Origin: Ruminococcus sp. HUN007
GTDB taxonomy: Bacteria > Bacillota > Clostridia > Oscillospirales > Ruminococcaceae
Direction of reading: 5' to 3'
Assembly: GCF_000712055.1 (NCBI RefSeq)
Contig: NZ_JOOA01000002.1
Span: 1,426,001 to 1,490,000 of the forward strand
DNA length: 64,000 bases
Below, piece by piece: positions 43,313 through 53,408 of this stretch. Within the stretch, counting starts at the first letter, position 1. Every line of letters begins with the position of its first letter. The translations under genes were made by a program, and so were the position numbers. The notes beneath the pieces are model-generated. The model ran no database searches, was not told the DNA's origin, and saw only the letters and a program-made list of their open reading frames with translations.

Positions 43313-46207
43313 TTACTTAAGAAGGATCTTAACGAGACGAATAAGGTCAAGAGAGTTGATAACCTTGTCGCCGTTTACGTCGCCGTTAACCGGAGCTGTC
43401 TTGTCAGCTAAGAGTAAATATCTCTTGAGAGCAATGAGGTCTCTTGTGTTTACAACGCCGTTGTCATCAACGTCACCAACTGCAGCTTCTGTCGGATCTG
43501 TAGGCTTTACAGTAGGAGGTGTAGTAGGTTCAGCCTTTGTTTCTGCCGGTGTTGTTTCTGCTGGTTCAGCCTTTGTCTCTGCCGGTGTTGTTTCTGCTGG
43601 TTCAGCCTTTGTTTCTGCCGGTGTTGTCTTAGCTGGTTCAGCCTTTGTTTCTGCCGGTGTTGTTTCTGCCGGTTCAGCCTTTGTTTCTGCTGGTGTTGTT
43701 TCCGGAGCAGGTGTACCCTTGTTTACGATGATCTTACCTGCAATACCTTCAAAGTTTTCACCCTTGAGTATATTCTGCTTGTTAGTAGCCTTGTCAACCT
43801 GTGAACCTTCGAAGTTAGAGAGCTTGAATTCGTATTCGCCGTCCTTTGCATCAGCAGGGATCTCGATTTCGATCTTACCGATGACACCGTCCTTTGTGAT
43901 GTTCATACCATCTGCTTCAAGGAACTGAAGTGACTTGGACTTCTTACCTACTGTCCATGAGCAGCCGAAGTCGCCCTTGATACCTCTTGATACCTTGAAC
44001 TGGTCATCAAGTTCATAGTCAAACTGAAGTGCTGAGAAGCCGGCACCAATGTTCTTGGCTGAAATTTCAACCTTGATCTTTTCGCCTGGCTTACCTGAAG
44101 CTTCGCCAACCTGGATCTGGATCGCATCAGACTTTGCAGTAGGAGCTGCTGTAGGGTCAGCCTTTGTTACTGCCGGTGTTGTTTCTGCTGGTTCAGCCTT
44201 TGTCTCTGCCGGTGTTGTCTTAGCTGGTTCAGCCTTTGTCTCTGCCGGTGTTGTCTTAGCTGGTTCAGCCTTTGTCTCTGCCGGTGTTGTCTTAGCTGGT
44301 TCAGCCTTTGTTTCTGCTGGTGTTGTTTCTGCTGGTTCAGCCTTTGTTACTGCCGGTGTTGTAACTGCAGGTTCAACCTCACCTACCTGTACGATAGCAC
44401 CGAGGAATGTAGGGTTGAGAACTACCGGCTTTCTGTCGCCGCCATTTTCAGTTATACGGTTGGACATTGCACCGCCGTCACCCTTTGCATCGAACGGAAG
44501 TGAATAGAAGCCATCCTTAACGCCTGCCTTAACCTTAAGAGGGATAGTTGCGATAACAGTATCACCTTCAAGGTTTTCTGTATCACTGAAGAGAGCGAGA
44601 ACAGTCTCAATGTTTTCAGCTGCATCCTTCTTCTTGAATACGTTTGTTGTAGTCTTGTTGTAAGCAACGCTGTCTTCATTTTCAGGATCGTCAACGTCAC
44701 CGGCTTCAAATGCCTTTTCGTCGATCTCGAAGATGTTTGTATCAACGTCGAGCCATGCATTGAGAGCGTTGAAACCGCCGTCGTTGTTGTCTGTAACCTT
44801 GATCTTGATCTTTACAGTTTCGCCGGCCTTTGAAACCTTGTATACACCAGCGTCAACCTTAGGTCCCTTGAGACCGCCTGCAATTTCAGACTTTGAAACT
44901 TCCTGTTCCTTAAGTTCAGGAGCCTTTGTAGGTGTAACTGATGTAGGAATAGTTGTAGGTTCTGTTACAGCTGCTGTAGCTGATACTGTAGGTTCTACTG
45001 TAGGAACATCGCCAACGATGATCTTACCTGTAACTGCAGCAAACTTTCCTGATTCGATCTTAACCTGCTTGCCTGTAGTCTTGTCAACTGTTGAGCCTTC
45101 GATGTTGCTGAACTTAACTTCATAAACGCCGTCCTTTGTACCTGCAGGGATCTCGATTTCGAGTCTGCCGATAACGCCGTCGCCTGTGATGTTCATACCT
45201 TCATTTTCAAGGAACTGAGCTGACTTTTCAGTTTTACCGATTGTCCATGAGCAGCCGAAGTCACCCTTGAGACCTCTGCCGATCTTCATGTTGCCTTCGA
45301 TATCGTAGTCGAACTGGAGTGCTGAGAAACCGCTGCCTACGTTCTTGGCTGTTACAGGGATCTTAACCTTATCGCCGGCATTGCCTGAGATCTCGCCTGC
45401 TTCGATAATGATAGCATCAGCAGCAGGTGTAGCTGTAGGAGCTGTTGTAGGCTTGTCTGTTGCTGTTGTTACAGCCGGTGTTGAAGTAGCCTTTGTTACT
45501 TCAGGTGTTGATGTAGCCTTAGTTACTTCAGGTGTTGAAGTAGCCTTTGTTACTTCAGCTGTAGGAGCTGGAGAAGCAGCTTCTGAACCTACCTTGATAG
45601 TAAGAGACTTATAGTTAGGAGCAAGTTCAAGAGGAGTCTTTTCACCGTTTGCTTCAACTATTCTGTTCTGGTCAGCAACCTTCTTGCCATTCTGGAGAAC
45701 AGGGTCGCCGCCGATCTCAATCTTGTAATCGCCTGAAGCACCGTCGAGTACCTTGAATGTTAACTTTGATAACTTCTGGTCACCCGTGAGGTTTGTGGCA
45801 CTCTGGTCAACGTAGAGCTGAACAAGTGTTGAGAGATTAGCATCAGGATTCTGATACTTTGTGTTTGACTTTGTAGGATCGTTGATGTTCTGGTGAATTT
45901 GATCATCTTCATCTGTTGTTGCGTATTCCCACTTTTCAAGGCTGAGTGCCTTCTTGTTGTATGTAACATATGCATTAAGTGCTGAAAAACCATCAGCGTT
46001 GTCAGTTACATCACATGTAACACTGAATGTGTCACCAGGCTTGAAAGTAGTCTTGGACGCATCTGTTAAATTAACTGATACAGTTGCACCAGCGTCAGCA
46101 GCCTGTACTACTGATGAAAACTGTAATTCCGGCATTACGCCTACTGTACCTGCCATCATAGCAAGAGCTAATGTACTGGCAACTGTTCTTCTGAATTTTC
46201 TTGACAA
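43313..46207 (-). CDS. Scaffoldin-like protein A: four cohesin-like modules and a dockerin
   Basis: The start is a TTG (LSRKFRRTV) placed nine bases after GGAGG, as in the two paralogues; it gives 964 residues. A signal peptide (VASTLALAMMAGTV) is followed by a divergent cohesin-like module D (about 43-210), an EVTKATSTP repeat linker, module type B (266-402; GFSALQFDYDI), module type A (445-613; GFNALNAWLDV), a linker of about eight TTPAETKAEPA repeats, a second B module (696-835), another such linker and a C-terminal dockerin (912-967) with loops DVDDNGVVNTRDLIAL and DVNGDKVINSLDLIRL. The modules fit the cohesin pattern (pGexvkvpv-tAkNvg-gFsAlqFdy). There is no LPxTG or membrane anchor. It should be secreted, bind dockerin proteins and dock on another scaffoldin. 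Confidence 0.82.
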   Translation of the reverse strand: MSRKFRRTVASTLALAMMAGTVGVMPELQFSSVVQAADAGATVSVNLTDASKTTFKPGDTFSVTCDVTDNADGFSALNAYVTYNKKALSLEKWEYATTDEDDQIHQNINDPTKSNTKYQNPDANLSTLVQLYVDQSATNLTGDQKLSKLTFKVLDGASGDYKIEIGGDPVLQNGKKVADQNRIVEANGEKTPLELAPNYKSLTIKVGSEAASPAPTAEVTKATSTPEVTKATSTPEVTKATSTPAVTTATDKPTTAPTATPAADAIIIEAGEISGNAGDKVKIPVTAKNVGSGFSALQFDYDIEGNMKIGRGLKGDFGCSWTIGKTEKSAQFLENEGMNITGDGVIGRLEIEIPAGTKDGVYEVKFSNIEGSTVDKTTGKQVKIESGKFAAVTGKIIVGDVPTVEPTVSATAAVTEPTTIPTSVTPTKAPELKEQEVSKSEIAGGLKGPKVDAGVYKVSKAGETVKIKIKVTDNNDGGFNALNAWLDVDTNIFEIDEKAFEAGDVDDPENEDSVAYNKTTTNVFKKKDAAENIETVLALFSDTENLEGDTVIATIPLKVKAGVKDGFYSLPFDAKGDGGAMSNRITENGGDRKPVVLNPTFLGAIVQVGEVEPAVTTPAVTKAEPAETTPAETKAEPAKTTPAETKAEPAKTTPAETKAEPAKTTPAETKAEPAETTPAVTKADPTAAPTAKSDAIQIQVGEASGKPGEKIKVEISAKNIGAGFSALQFDYELDDQFKVSRGIKGDFGCSWTVGKKSKSLQFLEADGMNITKDGVIGKIEIEIPADAKDGEYEFKLSNFEGSQVDKATNKQNILKGENFEGIAGKIIVNKGTPAPETTPAETKAEPAETTPAETKAEPAKTTPAETKAEPAETTPAETKAEPAETTPAETKAEPTTPPTVKPTDPTEAAVGDVDDNGVVNTRDLIALKRYLLLADKTAPVNGDVNGDKVINSLDLIRLVKILLK

Positions 46208-46255
46208 TTTTAACACCCTCCATGTTTAAAATTTCATGACAGCTGTTTTAAAAAC

Positions 46256-46345
46256 ACCGATCAGACCGGATATCCGGCATTGCCTGATTTCCGGTCAGCG
46301 GTCACAGGACTCTGCCCTGCAGCCGGTGCCTGTTTACTGATCCGG
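46256..46345. repeat. Short intergenic repeat, copy 2, in the scaffoldin A leader
   Basis: ACCGATCAGACCGGATATCCGG at the left (with inner CCGG palindromes) matches the layout at 46704 (GCGCTGATCAGACCGG); the right end is TTTACTGATCCGGT. It lies between promoter and start codon of scaffoldin A, so it is transcribed as leader RNA. Confidence 0.45.
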
Positions 46346-46406
46346 TATCTGTTTTTGCAGCCGTCAGATTTTCGGATAAATCTCAAAAAAATTTACTCTT
46401 AAACCT

Positions 46407-46436
46407 ATTATACATCATCTCGCGAAAAATGTATAG
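46407..46436 (-). promoter_or_regulatory. Scaffoldin A promoter (shared CTATAC-N18-TATAAT design)
   Basis: Minus strand CTATAC (46436-46431), 18 bases, TATAAT (46412-46407). The bases before the -10 are TGATG in this and the scaffoldin B promoter. The leader to the start codon is about 190 bases. Confidence 0.7.
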
Positions 46437-46593
46437 CTATTTTTTAATCTTTTTTTTGAATTTTTTTTTGAAGTTGTATTGTGCACAGATTCAAAAACAG
46501 CAATTTGTAGTCTTTAACCCGCAATATTCGCCTTATTTCACACCAGAACTTATATCGTTCCGGCGTGCCGCTTCGTTTCAGACGTATATTAAA

Positions 46594-46812
46594 GAAACAC
46601 TGATTTATGAACAGACCAGCATTTTCCTGGAAAATTAGATCAGCACACCCTCAGTTCCCATGAAAACGTGAGTTGAGGATATGCTGATCTGTTTTATCCT
46701 GAGAAAGCGCTGATCAGACCGGAAATCCGGCTTTGACGGATCTCCGGAGCACGAAGGTCACGGGATTTTGTCCCGGACCCCGCGCTGAATAATGAACTGT
46801 TCAGCGTTTCTG
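46594..46812. repeat. Compound intergenic repeat, copy 3, with terminator of scaffoldin B
   Basis: It opens with GAAACACTGATTTATGAACAG and closes with CTGTTCAGCGTTTCTG, an imperfect inverted pair. Inside are a stem AGATCAGCA/TGCTGATCT (46637-46690), probably the terminator of scaffoldin B, and a nested unit from 46704 (GCGCTGATCAGACCGG). The 46208-46831 region has no gene. Confidence 0.5.
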
Positions 46813-46831
46813 CAGCATTCTGGTTTCTTTA

Positions 46832-49800
46832 TTATTTGGTTACCTTGTTCCAGATTTCTTCTGAGATATTGGTTTCACCCTTAATACCTGCTTCGAGAAG
46901 TGCTCTGAGGATGAAGGTTGCGTCTGTCTGACGGAATCCTGTACCCTTGTCAGAACCATCAACGTCACCGTTGCGGTGTGACATTTCAATGTAATTGTCA
47001 GGATACTTCTTCTTGCCTTCTTCGCTGATAAGATCTTCAAGTATCGACTTTCTTTCAACTGAGAGTGAAAGTACTTCACGGAGAAGTATTGTAGCGTCGA
47101 TCTGTGTTACCTTACCGTCGAGGTTTACGTCACCTCTGAGTCCTTCAGCAGGAGTCTTTGTAGGTTCAGGTGAAACTGTCGGTGAAGGTGATACTGTTGG
47201 TGAAGGTGACGGTGTTTCTGTACCGCCTGTAACCTTGATCTTTCCTGTTACGCCTTCAAACTGGCTGCTGTCAAGCTTAACCTGCTTGCCTGTTGCCGGA
47301 TCAACCTTTGAGCCTTCGAAGTTGGAGATCTTTATCTCGTATGTTCCGCTTGCATCTGCAGGAAGTTCTACTTCAAGCTTACCGATCACGCCGTCGCCTG
47401 AAATGTTCTCTCCGTCGCCTTCAAGGAACTGAGCTGACTTTTCAGTTCTGCCGATAGTCCATGAGCCGCTGAAGTCGCCCTTGATACCTCTGCCGATCCT
47501 GAGGCCGCCTGTGATGTCATAGTCGAACTGGAGTGCTGAGAAGCCTTCTCCTACGTTCTTTGCTGTTACTGGGATCTTTACCTTTTCGCCCGGCTTGCCT
47601 TCGATCTCTCCGAGTTCGATCTGGATCTTGCCTGCTGACGGTGTTACTGTCGGTGACGGTTTAACTGTAGGTGAAGGTGATACTGTAGGTGTAACTGTCG
47701 GAACAGGTGATGGTTTTACTTCTTCTCCTACTACGACGAGTGCTCCGCGGAATGTCGGATTAATAACTACAGGTGATCTGTCTCCGTCCTTGGTTACAAC
47801 ACGGTTTGCCATTGCGCCGCCGTCGCCGTTTGCGTCAAACGGAAGTGCGTAGCCGCCGTCCTTTGTACCGTTCTTGACCTTAAGTTCAACTGTTGCAATA
47901 ACTGTGTCGCCCTTGAGGTTTTCTGTATCGCTGAACAGTGCAAGGATCGTTGTTATATTGCCAGCCGCACCTTCCTTATGGAACTCGTTGAGAGTTACTG
48001 CTGAGTATGCAACTGAATCTTCGTTATCAGGATCATCCGTGTCGCCTGCTTCCATGCTTACGATCTCAAACATGTCTGTATTTACATCGAGCCATGAGTT
48101 GAGTGCATTGAAGCCCTCGCTGTTGTCAGTAACCTTTATCTTCAGCTTGAATGTTTCTCCGGCCTTTACGTTATACTTGCCCGCATCTACTGTAGGTCCT
48201 TCAAGTCCGTTTGCCACCTGTGTCTTTGATTCAGGCTGTTCGTTTGCGGACTGTACAGGGGTGGATGTAGGAGTTACTTCTGTAGGAACAACAGTCGGCT
48301 TCGGTGATACTGTCGGTGAAGGTGACGGTGTTTCTGTACCGCCTGTAACCTTGATCTTTCCTGTTACACCTTCGAACTGGCTGCCTTCGAGTCTTACCTG
48401 CTTGCCTGTTGCGGAATCAACCTTTGAACCTTCGAAGTTGGAAATCTTTATCTCGTATGTTCCGCTTGCGTCTGCAGGAAGTTCTACTTCAAGCTTACCG
48501 ATCACGCCGTCGCCTGAAATGTTCATTCCGTCGCCTTCAAGGAACTGTACTGACTTTTCTGTTCCGCCTACTGTCCATGAGCATGCAAAGTCGCCCTTGA
48601 TACCTCTGCCGATCCTGAGGCCGCCTGTGATGTCATAGTCGAACTGGAGTGCTGAGAAGCCTTCTCCTACGTTCTTTGCTGTTACAGGGATCTTTACCTT
48701 TTCGCCCGGCTTGCCTTCGATCTCACCAAGTGCGATCTGGATCTTGCCTGCTGCCGGTGTTACTGTCGGTGACGGTTTAACTGTAGGCGAAGGTGATACT
48801 GTAGGTGAAGGTGATACTGTCGGCTTCGGTGATGCTGTTTCTGTACCGCCTGAAACCCTGATCTTTCCTGTTACACCTTCGAACTGGCTGCCTTCGAGTC
48901 TTACCTGCTTGCCAGTTGCAGAGTCTACCTTTGAACCTTCGAAGTTGGAGATCTTTATCTCGTATGTTCCGCTTGCGTCTGCAGGAAGTTCTACTTCAAG
49001 CTTACCGATAACACCGTCGCCTGAAATGTTCATTCCGTCGCCTTCAAGGAACTGAGCTGAATTTTCTGTTCCGCCTACTGTCCATGAGCATGCGAAGTCG
49101 CCCTTGATACCTCTGCCGATCCTGAGACCGCCTGTGATGTCATAGTCGAACTGGAGTGCTGAGAAGCCTTCTCCTACGTTCTTTGCTGTTACTGGGATCT
49201 TTACCTTTTCGCCCGGCTTGCCTTCGATCTCTCCGAGTTCGATCTGGATCTTGCCTGCTGCCGGTGTTGTAGATGTCGGCTTTACTGTTGGTGTTTCTTC
49301 TGTCGGTTTTACTGTAGGAACCGGTGATGGCTGTACTGCACCTTCACCCACCTGAACAAGTGCTCCGAGGAATGTAGGGTTAAGAACTACAGGTGATCTG
49401 TCTCCGTCCCTGGTTACTACACGGTTTGCCATTGCACCGCCGTCACCCTTTGCATCGAACGGAAGTGTATAGTTAGCGTCCTTTGTTCCGGTCTTTACCT
49501 TAAGTTCAATTGTTGCAACAACTGCGTCGCCCTTGAGGTTTTCTGTATCACTGAACAGTGCAAGGATCGTTGTTATATTTTCAGCAGCATTTTCCTTATG
49601 GAACTTGTTGAGTGTTACTGCTGAATATGCTACTGAATCTTCGTTGTCAGGATCATCAGTGTCTCCGGCTTCCATGCTTACGATCTCAAATACGTCTGTA
49701 TTTACATCGAGCCATGAGTTAAGTGCGTTGAAGCCTTCGCTGTTGTTCACTGCCTTTATCTTCAGCTTGAATGTTTCTCCGGCCTTTACGTTATACTTGC

Positions 49801-52800
49801 CTGCATCTACTGTAGGTCCTTCAAGTCCGTTTGCTATCTGTGTCTTTGATTCAGGCTGCTCGTTTGCGGACTGTGCAGGTGAGGATGCAGATGCTGTAGG
49901 TGAAGGTGATACTGTAGGCTTCGGTGATGCTGTTTCTGTACCGCCTGAAACCCTGATCTTTCCTGTTACACCTTCGAACTGGCTGCCTTCGAGCTTGACC
50001 TGCTTGCCTGTTGCAGAATCCACCTTTGAACCTTCGAAGTTGGAGATCTTTATCTCGTATGTTCCGCTTGCGTCTGCAGGAAGTTCTACTTCAAGCTTAC
50101 CGATCACGCCGTCGCCTGAAATGTTCATTCCGTCGCCTTCAAGGAACTGAGCTGACTTTTCTGTTCCGCCCACTGTCCATGAGCATGCGAAGTCGCCCTT
50201 GATACCTCTGCCGATCCTGAGGCCGCCTGTGATGTCATAGTCGAACTGGAGTGCTGAGAAGCCTTCTCCTACGTTCTTTGCTGTTACAGGGATCTTTACC
50301 TTTTCACCCGGCTTGCCTTCAATCTCTCCGAGTTCGATCTGAATCTTGCCTGCTGCCGGTGTTGTAGATGTCGGCTTTACTGTTGGTGTTTCTTCTGTCG
50401 GCTTTACTGTAGGAACCGGTGATGGCTGTACTGCACCTTCACCCACCTGAACAAGTGCTCCGAGGAATGTAGGGTTAAGAACTACAGGTGATCTGTCTCC
50501 GTCCCTGGTTACTACACGGTTTGCCATTGCACCGCCGTCACCCTTTGCATCGAACGGAAGTGTATAGTTAGCGTCCTTTGTTCCGGTCTTTACCTTAAGT
50601 TCAATTGTTGCAACAACTGCGTCGCCCTTGAGGTTTTCTGTATCACTGAACAGTGCAAGGATCGTTGTTATATTTTCAGCAGCATTTTCCTTATGGAACT
50701 TGTTGAGTGTTACTGCTGAATATGCTACTGAATCTTCGTTGTCAGGATCATCAGTGTCTCCGGCTTCCATGCTTACGATCTCAAATACGTCTGTATTTAC
50801 ATCGAGCCATGAGTTAAGTGCGTTGAAGCCTTCGCTGTTGTTCACTGCCTTTATCTTCAGCTTGAATGTTTCTCCGGCCTTTACGTTATACTTGCCCGCA
50901 TCTACTGTAGGTCCTTCAAGTCCGTTTGCTATCTGTGTCTTTGATTCAGGCTGCTCGTTTGCGGACTGTGCAGGTGAGGATGCAGATGCTGTAGGTGAAG
51001 GTGATACTGTCGGCTTCGGTGATGCTGTTTCTGTACCGCCTGAAACCCTGATCTTTCCTGTTACACCTTCGAACTGGCTGCCTTCGAGCTTGACCTGCTT
51101 GCCTGTTGCAGAATCCACTTTTGAACCTTCGAAGTTGGAGATCTTTATCTCGTATGTTCCGCTTGCGTCTGCAGGAAGTTCTACTTCAAGCTTACCGATC
51201 ACGCCGTCGCCTGAAATGTTCATTCCGTCGCCTTCAAGGAACTGAGCTGACTTTTCTGTTCCGCCTACTGTCCATGAGCATGCGAAGTCGCCCTTGATAC
51301 CTCTGCCGATTCTGAGGCCGCCTGTGATGTCATAGTCGAACTGGAGTGCTGAGAAGCCTTCTCCTACGTTCTTTGCTGTTACTGGGATCTTTACCTTTTC
51401 ACCCGGCTTGCCTTCGATCTCTCCGAGTTCGATCTGAATCTTGCCTGCTGCCGGTGTTGTAGATGTCGGCTTTACTGTTGGTGTTTCAGATGATCCCGGT
51501 GTAGTCGGTTCAGGTGATGCTGTGCTTCCGGATACCTTGATCTTTCCGGATACAGCCTTGAACATACTGCCGTCCATCTTGACCTGCTTGCCTGTTGAAG
51601 GATCTACAGTTGAACCTTCAAAGTTTGAGATCTTTATATCATAAGTTCCGCTTGCATCTGAAGGAAGTTCAATTTCAAGTTTGCCGATAACGCCGTCGCC
51701 TGAAATGTTCATTCCGTCGCCTTCGAGGAACTGTGCTGAATTTTCCGTTCCGCCTACAGTCCATGAACATGCAAAGTCGCCCTTGATGCCTCTGCCTACT
51801 CTGAGGCCGCCTGTGATGTCGTAGTCAAACTGGAGTGCTGAGAAACCGTTTCCTACGTTCTTGGCTGTTACAGGAACCTTTACCTTTTCGCCCGGCTTGC
51901 CTTCAACTTCACCGATGCTGATCTCGATTCCGCCTGATGAAGGAGGTGCAGATGACGGAGCAGATGTCGGAGTCTGTGATCCTCCGTTTACTGAAACTGT
52001 ACCCTTTGAAATGTTACCGCTGAATTCCTTTTCAGTAGTTTTTTGATGCTGCTGTAAGAGATGAACCGGAAACATCGTAGTTACCGTTTGCAGAAGATGC
52101 AGCCTTGAATTCAAGCTTTACAGAAGCGCTTGAGAGATCCTTGTACGGATCAGCAAGACCTACGATCTTCTTTCCTTCAACATCTACTGTAAATCCGTCA
52201 GCTGATGCCTTTGTAAGTTCAAGAGCCTGGCTGTCAAAATTAAGTTCAGCAGCAAATCCTGCAAAATCTGTTCCTGAAATAGTAAGTGTTGTTGAGAAAG
52301 TTCCGCCTGCACTTGCAGAAGCATCAGCGATTTTGCCTGATAATGTACCTGACTGGGCAGGAGTCTGAGATGCAGGAGTCTGAGATGCAGGAGTCTGAGA
52401 TGCAGGTGCCTGTGAAGCAGGTGTCTGTGTTGAAGGATTTCCGACAGTTACAGCAGCTCCGCGGAATGTCGGATTAAGAACGATCGGCTTTCTTTCACCG
52501 TTTTCGGTAATTATACGGTTACCCATTGCACCGTCATCACCCTTCGCATCAAACGGAAGTGAATAATTACCGTCCTTAACGCCGTCCTTCGCCTTAAGTG
52601 TTATTGTTGCAATAACAGTATCACCTGTAAGATTATTGGCATCACTGTAAAGTGCAAGTACTGTCTTGACACCTGCTGCAGCGCCGTTTTTCTGGAATGT
52701 ATTTACTGTTGTATTTGAATAAGCATAGCTGTCTCCATTTTCAGGATCATCGGTATCTCCGGCTTCCATGCTTACGATCTCGAATACATTAGTATCCACG

Positions 52801-53072
52801 TCGAGCCATGAGTTAAGAGCATTGAAGCCTTCTCCGTTGTTTGTTACCTTAAGCTTGATCTTGAATGTTTCTCCGGCCTTTACACTGTAAACACCGGCAT
52901 CAACTGTAGGGCCTGCGATACCGCCAGCGGCACTTGTCGTTGATACTACCTGTTCTGCTGAAGCAGCACTTATTGTCTGTGTGACCTGTAATGCAGGAAA
53001 ACTGCCTGCAGGTCCGGTCATCATAGTGAGTGCTAAAGTACTCGCTACTACTTTTCTGAGTTTTCTTGACAC
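46832..53072 (-). pseudogene. Scaffoldin-like protein B: eleven cohesin-like modules and a divergent dockerin, with one frameshift
   Basis: Start GTG (MSRKLRKVVASTLAL) after GGAGG. The first frame (53072-52032, 346 residues) has a signal peptide, an A module (about 49-213) and most of a C module (about 241-346; FAGFAAELNF). It stops at AASKNY because of an extra A in TCAAAAAACTAC at 52040-52045; with one A fewer it reads AASKTTEKEF and continues in the second frame (to 46832). The second frame has B, B, A, B, A, B, B, A, B modules and a terminal dockerin. The joined product would be about 2075 residues: A-C-B-B-A-B-A-B-B-A-B-doc. The dockerin has loops DVNLDGKVTQIDATIL and DVDGSDKGTGFRQTDA with an unusually long insert between them. 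Whether the frameshift is real, slippage-bridged or a sequence error is open. Confidence 0.75.
49250..51440 (-). repeat. 1095-bp tandem duplication inside scaffoldin B
   Basis: Two nearly identical units of 1095 bp (365 codons), each one B module plus linker plus one A module plus linker. Landmarks at 49261 and 50356, 49533 and 50628, and 50011 and 51106 are all 1095 bases apart with only occasional single-base differences. A third, more divergent B module precedes them. Confidence 0.9.
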
Positions 53073-53203
53073 TTGAACAAAACCTCCGTTTATAGATTTT
53101 CCTGCTCACGGAACCACAGATATGATATATCTGTTATTTCATGATCCCGGTCATATTTTGCAGGATTGGTCGGTTGATCTGAAAAAAAACCACGTTGTAA
53201 TCT

Positions 53204-53233
53204 ATTATACATCAAAATTTCAAAAATGTATAG
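53204..53233 (-). promoter_or_regulatory. Scaffoldin B promoter (shared design)
   Basis: Minus strand CTATAC (53233-53228), 18 bases, TATAAT (53209-53204). The leader is about 125 bases. Confidence 0.7.
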
Positions 53234-53331
53234 TATATTTTTTTCTTCTGTGTTATGAATTATGCACTCATTTTTGCACGCATAAATCAAAAAATTGTAG
53301 TTATAGTAAATGAATCAGGCTTATTCAGAAA

Positions 53332-53380
53332 AAAAGACCGGAACAGCCCCTTTTAAAGTAACTATTCCGGTCTTAAAATG
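53332..53380. terminator. Terminator of scaffoldin C
   Basis: AAGACCGGAA pairs with TTCCGGTCTT, with an inner AG/CT, flanked by A- and T-runs on both sides. Confidence 0.75.
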
Positions 53381-53408
53381 TTTATTTAAGATTTACCATT
53401 TTCGGATA

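Noticed and set aside
47874..51297. Long plus-strand open frames opposite scaffoldin B, two of them identical over 205 codons
   Set aside because: They are antisense shadows caused by the repeated modules and codon bias; there is no ribosome site and the identity comes from the 1095-bp duplication.
52036..52050. A-AAA-AAC as a classical -1 ribosomal frameshift heptamer in scaffoldin B
   Set aside because: The heptamer is in the correct phase for a -1 slip, but the needed downstream frame is +1, so a -1 event would not join the two halves.
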